Below are positions 43,776 through 52,594 of a DNA stretch of 64,000 bases, one piece after another (the first letter of the stretch is position 1; the number at the start of each line of letters is the position of its first letter). The DNA comes from CAZDVK01 sp964508915. GTDB taxonomy: Bacteria > Pseudomonadota > Alphaproteobacteria > Paracaedibacterales > CAIULA01. Below the pieces are notes generated by a model. The model ran no database searches, was not told the origin of the DNA, and worked only from the letters and a program-made list of their open reading frames with translations. A program made the translations under genes and the position numbers. The stretch spans positions 1 to 64,000 of the forward strand of contig CAZDVK010000006.1 of the NCBI GenBank assembly GCA_964508915.1. Reading direction: 5' to 3'.

Positions 43776-45354
43776 CAGCAATATTCACTTAATTTTCCCC
43801 ATGTCTGGTCAAGGAGTGCGTTTTCAAAAGGCAGGGTATAAAGATCCAAAGCCTCTTATTTGTGTAAATAACAGTCCCATGATTGTGCGCTTGTTGAATG
43901 CATTTCCTGGAGAATGGACTTGTACTTTTGTCTTGGCTGATAATCACAAAGATACAGCTCTACCTGACACTTTAAGGAACCTTAGGTCAGATGCTCAAAT
44001 CTTTTTTATTCCTCCCCATAAACAAGGCCCCATAACCCCTATAATCAAAGCACTTGAGTCAATTAAAGAGGATCAACCAATTTTGATTTCTTACTGTGAT
44101 TATGGAATGATATGGGATGCACATCATTTTCGAGATTTTGTTTTTTCAACCGATTGTGATGCTTGTGTTATTTCTTATAAAGGCTTCCATGCTCATTATC
44201 ACACACAAACCCCATATGCATATTCTTTACTTAATGAGTACGGACAAGTTGTAAAAATAAAAGAAAAAGGGTGGTTTACCCAAAACCGCGAAGATGAGTA
44301 TGCATCCTGCGGCGCTTATTATTTTAAAAACAAAAAAATTCTAAATGAAGCGATAAAATTTCAGATTGATAATGATATGCAGCTAAATGGGGAATTTTAT
44401 ACAAGTCTTACAATTGAAGCTTTGGTACAAACTGTCCCTAATGTTGATATTCGGATTTATGAAATTCCTTATTTTTTTCAGTGGGGAACTCCTTGTGATC
44501 TAGAGTCATTTACATATTGGGAGAAAAGCTACCAAGCTCACTTCAAATGGGTAAGCACAAATAAACTGGCTCCTGTGGATCAAATTGTTATACCAATGGC
44601 CGGCTTTGGGAGTCGTTTTAAAGATGTCACAAGTTTACCAAAGCCCCTAATTCCTGTTAATGGGAGGCCTATGTATAAGCGCGCTCTACAAACTTTACCG
44701 CCAAGCAAAAAAACTATTTGCGTTACTTTAAAAGAAATCACCCAAGATCTTCCCTCAGATAATATTGAATACGTAAGCCTTGAAAAAACTCCAGAGGGGC
44801 AAGCGCTATCTGTGGCAGCTGCTCAAAGCGCTTTAAATCAAGAACAAAATGTTCTTATTAGTTCATGCGATCACGGTGTAGTTATCAATCCAAATCTATG
44901 GCAGGATTTCTCTGATCTTAATGAAGTAGATGCTTTAATTTTCACTATGAAAAACTTTCCTGGTGTTAAGGGAGCAGAAAATTCTTATGCATACGTCGTG
45001 TCAGATTCAACCGACAAATTTCCCAATGTTACACACGTTAGTGTTAAAAAACCTATATCCTCCACACCATGGAAAGACGATGTCTTAGTGGGAACATTCT
45101 GGTTTAAAAAAGCGAAAATATTAACCCAAGGCATCGAATGGCTTGTATCGAAAAATATACGAGTTAATAATGAACTTTATTTAGATTCTATCTTTGAAGG
45201 ATTGCTAGAAATGGGATATAAGGTTCATAAATTTTCATTGGATGGGTATTTATGCTGGGGGGATCCTTCTATGTTAGCGCAAGCTCTGTATTGGCAAGAC
45301 GTGTTCTCTGGTCACTCCATATTAAAACGGCCCAAATTCCCTGGAGTACAGTGA
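43768..45354 (+). CDS. Double-domain nucleotidyltransferase (sugar/polyol-phosphate NTP transferase)
   Basis: A 528-residue protein made of two similar halves. Domain 1 (about 5-255) has FPMSGQGVRFQKAGYKDPKPLI, and domain 2 (about 270-520) has IPMAGFGSRFKDVTSLPKPLIPV. Both carry the GxGxRF...PKPL nucleotide-binding signature and CD residues (SYCDYG; SSCDHG) where the Mg-binding Asp sits. Both ends conserve a WGDP/WGTP element. Each half is like single-domain capsule nucleotidyltransferases. Tandem fusion suggests either a covalent dimer or two different substrates. It is translationally linked to its neighbours. Confidence 0.8.
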   Translation: MNNSNIHLIFPMSGQGVRFQKAGYKDPKPLICVNNSPMIVRLLNAFPGEWTCTFVLADNHKDTALPDTLRNLRSDAQIFFIPPHKQGPITPIIKALESIKEDQPILISYCDYGMIWDAHHFRDFVFSTDCDACVISYKGFHAHYHTQTPYAYSLLNEYGQVVKIKEKGWFTQNREDEYASCGAYYFKNKKILNEAIKFQIDNDMQLNGEFYTSLTIEALVQTVPNVDIRIYEIPYFFQWGTPCDLESFTYWEKSYQAHFKWVSTNKLAPVDQIVIPMAGFGSRFKDVTSLPKPLIPVNGRPMYKRALQTLPPSKKTICVTLKEITQDLPSDNIEYVSLEKTPEGQALSVAAAQSALNQEQNVLISSCDHGVVINPNLWQDFSDLNEVDALIFTMKNFPGVKGAENSYAYVVSDSTDKFPNVTHVSVKKPISSTPWKDDVLVGTFWFKKAKILTQGIEWLVSKNIRVNNELYLDSIFEGLLEMGYKVHKFSLDGYLCWGDPSMLAQALYWQDVFSGHSILKRPKFPGVQ

Positions 45355-46059
45355 ATGACTAAATTTTCACTTATAATTCCTTGTTACAATGAAGGAAAAG
45401 GCCTTGCTGATTTAATTAGTCGTTGTTATGAGGTTTTTGTAGATTATCAAGATATTGAAATTATTTTTGTAGATAACGGATCTAGTGATAATACGGAAGA
45501 AATTTTAAGAGAAAATATTACCGTATCTTGGATGCATAGTATAAAGGTTGAAAAAAATATAGGTTATGGAAATGGTATCCTACAGGGTTTAAAAATTGCT
45601 ACCGGAGAAATGATTGGATGGACTCATGCGGATTTGCAGACTGACCCTGCTGATTTGTTGAAAGCATTAGAAATTTATAATAATTCTTCTCAGAAAAATT
45701 TGTTTTTAAAAGGGAAAAGAGAGGGGCGCTCATTAATTGATGTGTTTTTTACAATTGGAATGTCCTTTCTTGAAACCATTTTATTTTGTAAACCTTTTTG
45801 GGATATAAATGCCCAACCAACACTTTTTCCGAAAGCATTTTTTGAAACTTGGAAAAACCCACCTTCTGATTTTTCTTTAGACTTATACGCCTACTATATG
45901 GCACATAAGAAAAAATTAAACATTAAAAGATTTAAAGTACATTTTGGACCCAGAAAATTTGGACACTCTCATTGGAACACAGGAATACTTGCAAGAATAA
46001 AGTTTATCAAGAGAACGTTGCAATTTAGCTTTACCTTAAGAACAAAAAAATGCTTTTAA
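45355..46059 (+). CDS. Family 2 glycosyltransferase
   Basis: A 234-residue GT-A enzyme of the dolichyl-phosphate-mannose-synthase-like GT2 group. It has SLIIPCYNEGKGL at the N-terminus, IEIIFVDNGSSDNTEEIL, the acidic metal site in WTHADLQTDPADL, and KGKREGRS. It has no membrane helix of its own beyond a weak one. It starts 1 bp after the nucleotidyltransferase and overlaps the fusion gene by 10 bp. It probably makes the lipid-linked sugar donor for the GT-C-like domain that follows. Confidence 0.85.
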   Translation: MTKFSLIIPCYNEGKGLADLISRCYEVFVDYQDIEIIFVDNGSSDNTEEILRENITVSWMHSIKVEKNIGYGNGILQGLKIATGEMIGWTHADLQTDPADLLKALEIYNNSSQKNLFLKGKREGRSLIDVFFTIGMSFLETILFCKPFWDINAQPTLFPKAFFETWKNPPSDFSLDLYAYYMAHKKKLNIKRFKVHFGPRKFGHSHWNTGILARIKFIKRTLQFSFTLRTKKCF

Positions 46060-48068
46060 AAATCATTTCACAGCAATATTTTTTTTATTTGGGGCTTTTA
46101 ATAAAAATACCACTTATTTTATTTGTCGGATCTGAGGTTATCGAAACATTATTTATTCCTTTTCTAGAACTTTCTCTTACAAATATTTCGAAGAATCCTT
46201 GGAGTATCCTTCCTGCGAATCACTTTCCTTATGGAAGCTTTCTTTTGGCTGTTTTTTGGTTACCAATAAAGATCCTGAGTTTGGTCGTAAATATTCAAAC
46301 CTTGCTAAACTCAAAGCTATTATTGATTTTTATCAAAAGTATCTTGCTAGGTTTTGATACTCTTCTTTTTTATGTATTAAACCTATTTGACAAAGGTATT
46401 TATCGTAAACAAATTATCATTTTTTATTGGTTAAACCCAATTGCCATTTATATTTGTTACATTCATGGACAGCTTGATATTGTATTTATAACACTGGTTA
46501 TACTATCTCTTTACTTTTTAATAAAAAATAGAATTATTCTTTTTTCTTTAGCTTTTTCTGCATCTATTTTGTCTAAATTCACTTCTGTGATTATTTTTCC
46601 ATTTTTGCTTGCATACATATGGAATCAGAATTTCATAAAACAAGCGATCTTAAAAATTGCAAAGAGTGTATCCTCAGTTAGTTTGTTCGTTATTATTGGT
46701 TTTTTACCTTTATTTAATAGCGGAAAATTAGGCTATGCTACTTTTACTTCCCCGCAAGCTCTTCAGGTTTTCTCTTTACACGAATCTCTGTCTGGTAACC
46801 TTTCAGTCTTTTTAGGGGTTTTATTTCTTTTAATAGCGATGGAAAGACTGTGCTTAGCAACAAAGATAACAGAAAAAGGTCTTTTATTCGGTTGTAGTTA
46901 TTTATTTTTGATTATTTTATGCATCACAGTACCAAGTCCAGGTTGGTTTATGTGGATTATACCATTTGTTGCTTTGTTTTATGCAAACTATCGTATGATG
47001 CCATATCCAGTATATATAGCTTTGATTGCCTCATACTTTATACATTTTTGTATTGGTACTTTTTTAACTACTTTTTGGGCCAGTTTAAGTTTAACAGTCC
47101 TCATAACTTTAACGGTTTCTTTAATCGCCTTGCTTGAGTTGGTTTGTTTAAAATATGAAGTAACCCTTTTTGATCGACTTAAACCTTTTAAAGTAGCAAT
47201 CGCTGGTGATTCAGGTTCTGGAAAAAACTTTCTTACTAGCTTAATTGTGGGTATTTTTAATCCCTCTCGTACTATTGTGATAGAAGGAGACGATTACCAC
47301 AAATGGGAGAGAGGCGATCAAAGCTGGCAAAAAATGACCCACCTTGACCCGAAAGCAAATCACCTTAATACATTGGCAACACATCTTAAATCAATCGCGC
47401 AGGGTGTACCAATTCAGTATCATCATTATGACCATCAAACCGGAAAGTTTACTGAAACAAAAGAGATTACACCCTCCAAAACTGTTATTTATCAAGGGTT
47501 GCATACGCTTTTCCTAAAGAGTACACGTGAGAGTGCAAAGCTTAAGATTTTTTTAAATCCGGATTTTAGAATACGTTTGGCATGGAAAATCAAACGAGAT
47601 GTGAAAGAAAGAGGGTACACGCCAGAGAAAGTTTTGGATCAATTACTAAAAAGAGAAAAAGACTCCTTAACATATATTGAACCTCAGCAAAAATTTGCAG
47701 ATTGGATCCTTCGTTATAAACCTTTAGATGACAATCTTACAAAAGAAGATATTCTAAAGGGTGATGAAATCCAAATTTTGGTAGAACATATTTTTTGGTA
47801 CGATTTTTACATAGAAGATATTATGGACGGGCTGAAAACTATAGCTAGTTGCAATGTATATATTGAGGCGGAACAGAATTTAGGATTTAAGAAATCAGTC
47901 AAGATTGAGGGGACTCCCACTCAACAGGAAATAGAGTATTTAGCTCACAAGTTCTTTCCGAATTTAAGGCATATAACGAGAGGATGGTTTGAGCCAAAAT
48001 GGATGGGTGGATATGACGGGATTAATCAATTAATTTTCTTAAGAATGCTAGAAGAAACTAAAGGATAA
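46050..48068 (+). CDS. Fusion of a GT-C-like membrane transferase and a uridine-kinase-like P-loop domain
   Basis: A 672-residue protein. Residues 1-375 hold about ten hydrophobic helices with GT87/GT-C-type sequence (FYWLNPIAIYICYIHGQLD, ASILSKFTSVIIFPFLLA). Residues 380-585 are a phosphoribulokinase/uridine-kinase-like domain: P-loop GDSGSGK (386-392), EGDDYHKWERGDQ, THLDPKANH and VIYQGLHTL. The last 85 residues form a further unrecognised segment. The P-loop is complete, so the kinase part may be active, putting a membrane sugar transferase and a small-molecule kinase in one chain. The next gene starts 4 bp after its stop. Confidence 0.78.
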   Translation: MLLKIISQQYFFYLGLLIKIPLILFVGSEVIETLFIPFLELSLTNISKNPWSILPANHFPYGSFLLAVFWLPIKILSLVVNIQTLLNSKLLLIFIKSILLGFDTLLFYVLNLFDKGIYRKQIIIFYWLNPIAIYICYIHGQLDIVFITLVILSLYFLIKNRIILFSLAFSASILSKFTSVIIFPFLLAYIWNQNFIKQAILKIAKSVSSVSLFVIIGFLPLFNSGKLGYATFTSPQALQVFSLHESLSGNLSVFLGVLFLLIAMERLCLATKITEKGLLFGCSYLFLIILCITVPSPGWFMWIIPFVALFYANYRMMPYPVYIALIASYFIHFCIGTFLTTFWASLSLTVLITLTVSLIALLELVCLKYEVTLFDRLKPFKVAIAGDSGSGKNFLTSLIVGIFNPSRTIVIEGDDYHKWERGDQSWQKMTHLDPKANHLNTLATHLKSIAQGVPIQYHHYDHQTGKFTETKEITPSKTVIYQGLHTLFLKSTRESAKLKIFLNPDFRIRLAWKIKRDVKERGYTPEKVLDQLLKREKDSLTYIEPQQKFADWILRYKPLDDNLTKEDILKGDEIQILVEHIFWYDFYIEDIMDGLKTIASCNVYIEAEQNLGFKKSVKIEGTPTQQEIEYLAHKFFPNLRHITRGWFEPKWMGGYDGINQLIFLRMLEETKG

Positions 48069-48072
48069 AACA

Positions 48073-48687
48073 ATGAACCTTCAATTTATTAAACATAGAT
48101 GCAATGCTATTCAGGATTTAGACGGCGTAAATGATCTGCAATGGGGGGTAGAGATTGATTTAAGAGCAAACTCAGAAAGAAATGGTTGCCTTTATCTGGC
48201 ACATGATGCGTGGTCACCTGGTGAAAATTTTGAGATTTGGGTTAAAGAGTTTAAACAAAAAAACATTCAGGGACCTATTATTCTAAACACTAAAGAAGAT
48301 GGGTTGGAACAAAGAATTCTAGACATATTGCAAGCTTACGAAGTTAAAAATTATTTCTTTTTAGATACTGCAATGCCTACTTTAATAAAATGGACTCTCA
48401 AAAATAACCATTCAAAATTTGCTTTAAGAGTTTCTTCTTATGAACCCATAATTCCTACTGATTTTGACAATAAAGTAGAATGGATTTGGGTTGACTGTTT
48501 TAATGGCATTTCCCTTTCAAAAAATATGATACTTCCTTTTAAGGAAAGAAATTTTAAAATATGTCTCGTTTCTCCCGAACTACAGGGCTGCTCTATTGAG
48601 ACCATAAAAGATTTTAAAGAACTTGTTACAATAGCAGATGCTGTTTGTACAAAAAATCCACAAGAATGGATTCGACAGTATGAATAA
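48073..48687 (+). CDS. Compact glycerophosphodiester-phosphodiesterase-like protein
   Basis: A 204-residue TIM-barrel-type protein. It keeps the GDPD/PI-PLC active-site residues: HR in FIKHRCNAIQDL (residues 8-9), Glu and Asp in GVEIDLRA, and a second His-Asp in YLAHDAW. PIILNTKEDG follows, as in GDPDs. There is no signal peptide, so it is cytoplasmic and unlikely to scavenge periplasmic lipids. In this operon it may process a phosphodiester intermediate or control the polymer. The stop overlaps the HAD start. Confidence 0.7.
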   Translation: MNLQFIKHRCNAIQDLDGVNDLQWGVEIDLRANSERNGCLYLAHDAWSPGENFEIWVKEFKQKNIQGPIILNTKEDGLEQRILDILQAYEVKNYFFLDTAMPTLIKWTLKNNHSKFALRVSSYEPIIPTDFDNKVEWIWVDCFNGISLSKNMILPFKERNFKICLVSPELQGCSIETIKDFKELVTIADAVCTKNPQEWIRQYE

Positions 48688-49372
48688 CAAATATTTTGAG
48701 CAGGTTGAATGGGTTATTTTTGATCTCGATAATACATTGTACCCTTATGGACCTGCTCATCAAGCTGCCATAGAAAAGCTTCAAGATTTTTTAATTCGAT
48801 ATTTACCCATAAATAACTTTCACGTGCTCTATAATCAAGCACGTGAAATAGTCAAAGCTAGACTTGGGCATTGTTCTAGCGCTCATAGCAGACTGCTGTA
48901 TATAAAGGTAATGTTTTCACTGTGCAAAGAGAATGTTGACCCGAAAGTTATTCTTGATGCCGAAAAAACTTATTGGGATGCTTATTTAGAAAACACAAAA
49001 TTATTCGAAGGCGTTATTGATATGCTCAAAATGCTGCAGGAAAGAGGGATCAAAAAATATCTCCTTACTGATTTAACAACCCAGATCCAGTTAAATAAAA
49101 TAAAATATCTTGGCTTGGCTAAATATTTTGAGCAAATCATCACTTCGGAGGAAGCAGGCGGGGACAAAATAACTAGAAAACCATTTCAGTTGCTTATCGA
49201 GTTAGAAAAAATCGATTTGAATTCTAAAGGTTGCAGTATTGGAGATTCTATTTGTGATATTGAAGTACCAAAAGCAATTTTTAAAAATTGTTTAACATTT
49301 CAGCGAGATGATCATCCACGGTTTGAAAAGACAGACATCTTATTCGATAATTTTACAACATTTATTGAGTAG
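48680..49372 (+). CDS. HAD-superfamily phosphatase
   Basis: A 230-residue hydrolase with all four HAD motifs: VIFDLDNTLY (nucleophile Asp), YLLTDLTT, the Lys in TRKPFQLLIE, and SIGDSICDIEVPK. It has a helical cap between motifs I and II. The start is the ATG at 48680, overlapping the previous stop; an earlier in-frame ATG (48638) lies inside the upstream gene and adds 14 residues with no family match. It probably dephosphorylates a sugar- or polyol-phosphate in the same pathway. Last gene of the operon. Confidence 0.82.
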   Translation: MNNKYFEQVEWVIFDLDNTLYPYGPAHQAAIEKLQDFLIRYLPINNFHVLYNQAREIVKARLGHCSSAHSRLLYIKVMFSLCKENVDPKVILDAEKTYWDAYLENTKLFEGVIDMLKMLQERGIKKYLLTDLTTQIQLNKIKYLGLAKYFEQIITSEEAGGDKITRKPFQLLIELEKIDLNSKGCSIGDSICDIEVPKAIFKNCLTFQRDDHPRFEKTDILFDNFTTFIE

Positions 49373-49505
49373 ATAATTGATAAAATACCTGGAGTTTTCT
49401 TCCCCCATACTATTTTAAAGATACAGATAATCCAGAGCTTTCTAAAAAGGGAATTCTTTTGTAAGTTTCTTCGAAAACTAGTTCCGGTACTCATTTTTCA
49501 TACGT

Positions 49506-50294
49506 TTAAAAAACTGATGACCGTTGGAATAGCTTAAAAAAGTTTTCCGTTGTTGTACGCGCAACTGTTTCTTCAGGTATTTCTTTTATTTCTGCCACTT
49601 TTTTAGCAACATAGGCTGTAAATGCCGGTTCATTGCGTTTCCCCCGGTTAGGTATGGGGGCCAAAAATGGCGAATCTGTTTCAACCAGAATACGATCCAG
49701 AGGTGCGAAACGAACAATATCCCGTAAGCTATCCGCATTTTTAAAAGTGATAATTCCTGAAAAAGATAAATAAAAACCCAAATCCAATGCTTGGCGCGCC
49801 AAATTTTCATCACCACTAAAACAATGAAAAACACCCATCGCATCTGGGAATTTCTTAATTGTTAACAACGTGTCTTCATCGGCTTGACGCGTATGAATAA
49901 TGCATGGCAGTTTTTGATCAACACACACTTGAAGGTGTATTTCAAAGCTTTCTATTTGTTCTGTCTTTGGGCTGTGTTCATAGTAATAATCCAAACCTGT
50001 TTCACCAACACCTACAACTTTTGGATGTTTTGTATGATCCATCAAGGCTTTATAAAGGCCGTCTGATGTTAGATTTTCCAGGTGTTCTTTAGCTTCATGC
50101 GGGTGCACACCCACCGAACAAAAAACAAAAGGGTATTGATCAGCCAGGTTTTGAAGCTCCAAAGTTTCCGAAAGCCGTGTGTTTACTGTTAAAAGCGTTG
50201 TCACGCCCGATTCATAAGCCCGCTGAATAACCGCCGGCTGATCTTCTTTAAAATCTTCATAATTAAGGTGGCAGTGACTATCAACAAGTTTCAT
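49506..50294 (-). CDS. tatD: TatD-family metal-dependent deoxyribonuclease
   Basis: A 262-residue TIM-barrel enzyme. It has N-terminal DSHCHLNYEDF (metal HxH), VGVHPHEA, GVGETGLDYYYE, HTRQADEDTL, VFHCFSGD and the final LVETDSPFLAP. TatD proteins are 3'-5' exonucleases or D-aminoacyl hydrolases in repair. The ATG at 50294 has a strong GGAGGGGG site just before it and overlaps the protease stop by 4 bp. Part of the same-strand run from EamA to tatD. Confidence 0.93.
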   Translation of the reverse strand: MKLVDSHCHLNYEDFKEDQPAVIQRAYESGVTTLLTVNTRLSETLELQNLADQYPFVFCSVGVHPHEAKEHLENLTSDGLYKALMDHTKHPKVVGVGETGLDYYYEHSPKTEQIESFEIHLQVCVDQKLPCIIHTRQADEDTLLTIKKFPDAMGVFHCFSGDENLARQALDLGFYLSFSGIITFKNADSLRDIVRFAPLDRILVETDSPFLAPIPNRGKRNEPAFTAYVAKKVAEIKEIPEETVARTTTENFFKLFQRSSVF

Positions 50295-51805
50295 ACCCCC
50301 CCTCCCCATGCAGGCTTAGTTTGAACATCTTTTGGAAGCTCTGTTTTTGTTTCTTCAAGTGTTTTTAAATTCCATTGCTTTTTATCCTCATCAAAGGTAA
50401 AAACTTCTGGCAAGCCGTCATGAGGATTGTAAGACGCATTTTCAATACGCATTGTTTGCGCAAATAAAGGGGCGGAATCAATGCCAAAATCAATAGCATA
50501 ATTGGTATAAAACATGAAAAAATCTTCTTTTTTCATCAAATCAGGAATGATTTCTATCAAATCATCTAGTGACTTTATTGTTTTATCATTAATTCTATGA
50601 ACAGCCACAAGGGTAGAGTTCGTTCTTGGAATAACCGGTAATTTTTCCATAAAACTGCTTCCAGGGCGAATACTTGTTATAAAAACGGGGTAGTTTCGTG
50701 CACCGGTGCGACGTGTGACGGAATCATCCGCCTCGTAAAAAATGGCACCACCAAATTGCACAAGACGCCGAATAACACGTTTTTGTAAGTTATACGGTTT
50801 AACTTTCAAAATCTTTTCTTCACCCAAGCGAATAACGGTAAATGAAATTTCTACATCCGGGTGACTAACAGCCAGTTGATTGATGGTTCTATCAAACAAA
50901 TACAGATCTGGACCAAATTCTATGTCATTAATTTTAATAACAACATCCCCCACCTGAAAAACGCCTTCCGCCGGTGACCCCACCAAAATATCGCCGACAA
51001 CCAAACCCCGGTTGAAAGAATCAGGGAATTTGTTTCTAAATTTTTCAGCAATCGGTTGCGAAAACCTGTAAAAACGCACCAAATCATCTAGGGACACATA
51101 ATCTAAAATAACGCCAATGTGAAACCGTGCTGGTTTTTTAGAATCTTTCAGCTGTGTTAAGGCATCAACAGCATACGCAATAGGCAAAGCAAAAGCGCTG
51201 GTCACCCCATTACTGGCGTGCAGTAAACCTATCACTTTTCCATCTTCTGCACAAACAGGCGACCCACTGGCCCCACCCTGCGCATTCAAACTGATACGAA
51301 AAACCTGATAGGGCAAAACATCGCTGGTTTCATAAGGGCTTGCGATGGTGCCGGTTTGAGTTGAAAAATGTTTATTTTCATTCTTTCCAATTATATAAAC
51401 GGGCTCACCAACCTTAACAAACCGGTTATCAATGGGCATTTCGGCAGGCAGCTTTGCACGGTCACCTTCTTCAACCACTAAAAAAGCAAAATCATGCCAA
51501 GGGTCTGCATATAAAAAACGTGCTTTAACTTCTTGACCGCTATTTAAGGTGATTTCGTAAAAGGGAACAACACGGTCTGTCCCAACTACGTGAGCATTTG
51601 TTAAAATAATGCCGGCATTTTTGTCAATGATGGAACCAGTTCCAAAAAAGGTACCATCCTGCCCTTGAGAGGACACAACTGAACGGGTTTTAATGCTTAC
51701 AATATATTGCTGGGTTGCTTTGATTTGAGCCTGAGAAACTTCAGCCTGAAGAGATAAAAAGGGAAGTAAAAAAAAGACAATAAAAAAACGGGCCATAAAA
51801 ACCAT
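50291..51805 (-). CDS. Exported trypsin-like serine protease with PDZ domains (HtrA-like)
   Basis: A 504-residue protein with a signal peptide (residues about 4-21, ending LSLQA). The protease domain has the full triad: His in IILTNAHVVG, Asp in DPWHDFAFLVV, and Ser in GGASGSPVC. A PDZ-like domain follows (near residues 260-340, GLVVGDILVGSPAEGVFQVGDVVIKIND), with a second less clear one after it. HtrA/DegP proteins police the periplasm. The start is uncertain by three codons. It is followed by tatD with a 4-bp overlap. Confidence 0.88.
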   Translation of the reverse strand: MVFMARFFIVFFLLPFLSLQAEVSQAQIKATQQYIVSIKTRSVVSSQGQDGTFFGTGSIIDKNAGIILTNAHVVGTDRVVPFYEITLNSGQEVKARFLYADPWHDFAFLVVEEGDRAKLPAEMPIDNRFVKVGEPVYIIGKNENKHFSTQTGTIASPYETSDVLPYQVFRISLNAQGGASGSPVCAEDGKVIGLLHASNGVTSAFALPIAYAVDALTQLKDSKKPARFHIGVILDYVSLDDLVRFYRFSQPIAEKFRNKFPDSFNRGLVVGDILVGSPAEGVFQVGDVVIKINDIEFGPDLYLFDRTINQLAVSHPDVEISFTVIRLGEEKILKVKPYNLQKRVIRRLVQFGGAIFYEADDSVTRRTGARNYPVFITSIRPGSSFMEKLPVIPRTNSTLVAVHRINDKTIKSLDDLIEIIPDLMKKEDFFMFYTNYAIDFGIDSAPLFAQTMRIENASYNPHDGLPEVFTFDEDKKQWNLKTLEETKTELPKDVQTKPAWGGGV

Positions 51806-51858
51806 AAATCAAATTTATATGGTTTATCTAGCCCGTTTTAGTGGAAAAAATCCAGCCC

Positions 51859-52026
51859 CTATTTAATTTTTGTTTCTGTAAACAAAACGTGTTTACGAAC
51901 AACAGGGTCATATTTTTTTAAATTCAACTTTTCTGGCTTTTTACGTGGATTTTTCTTAGTAACGTAAAAAAACCCGGTATCAGCAGAACTTAACAACTTA
52001 ATTGTCACAACAGCAGACTTTGCCAT
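51859..52026 (-). CDS. rpmG: 50S ribosomal protein L33
   Basis: A 55-residue protein read on the minus strand: MAKSAVVTIKLLSSADTGF then FYVTKKNPRKKPEKL and KKYDPVVRKHVLFTETKIK. This is the standard proteobacterial L33. No zinc cysteines are present, so it is the Cys-less C- type. It lies 54 bp upstream of the protease gene on the same strand. Confidence 0.95.
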   Translation of the reverse strand: MAKSAVVTIKLLSSADTGFFYVTKKNPRKKPEKLNLKKYDPVVRKHVLFTETKIK

Positions 52027-52148
52027 TTTATAAACTCAAACAAATTAATTACATGGTGGGACTATATCAAAAATGAAACAACAGTTCAACACGAATGCGA
52101 ACTTTTAAGATTTATAAACTAGGAATCAACCATGCGTTCATGGGGATT

Positions 52149-52571
52149 TTATATCTTTCGTTTATATTCTGTGTATATGTTCAAATCTTTACACGGCCCT
52201 TTAATGGTATACAAAAACGAAAAATTATTTTCACTGTTAATATAAATTGTTAGATCATAAGTATCTTGCTTGCATAAATGAAGGTGTCTTAAGGGGATTT
52301 TGTCGCCGGTAAATTCCGTTGAAAAATCATGAAGAATAGAACCATCAGCACTTCGTATGGTTAGTGTTGTTGGGTACAGTTCAAAGATTCTTTTTTGATA
52401 GAAAGGTATTCGTTTCCCTGGAAGCAGATGCACACCTTTTTCTGAAACCATAGTTTGATGAGGTGACACATTTTCGAACAATACCCTACCAAGGGACGTT
52501 AGTTGGTCACCATTCACCACCCGTTGAAAAGTAAAAACACCTGAAAAGGTTTGGCGCAGAAGTTGATTCAT
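52149..52571 (-). CDS. DUF6314-like protein
   Basis: A 140-residue protein beginning MNQLLRQTFSGVFTFQRVV. The C-terminal pattern CKQDTYDLTIYI...YTIKGPCKDLNIYTEYKR follows the CxDxY and GPxKDYxxxTxYxR signatures I associate with DUF6314, and RIFELYPTTLTIRSADGSILHDF fits the middle of that domain. The function of the family is not known. The start chosen (52571) lies after the EamA stop; a longer frame would run back into EamA. No clear ribosome binding site. Confidence 0.6.
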   Translation of the reverse strand: MNQLLRQTFSGVFTFQRVVNGDQLTSLGRVLFENVSPHQTMVSEKGVHLLPGKRIPFYQKRIFELYPTTLTIRSADGSILHDFSTEFTGDKIPLRHLHLCKQDTYDLTIYINSENNFSFLYTIKGPCKDLNIYTEYKRKI

Positions 52572-52594
52572 AACGCCAAAAACAGGAAACTTTC

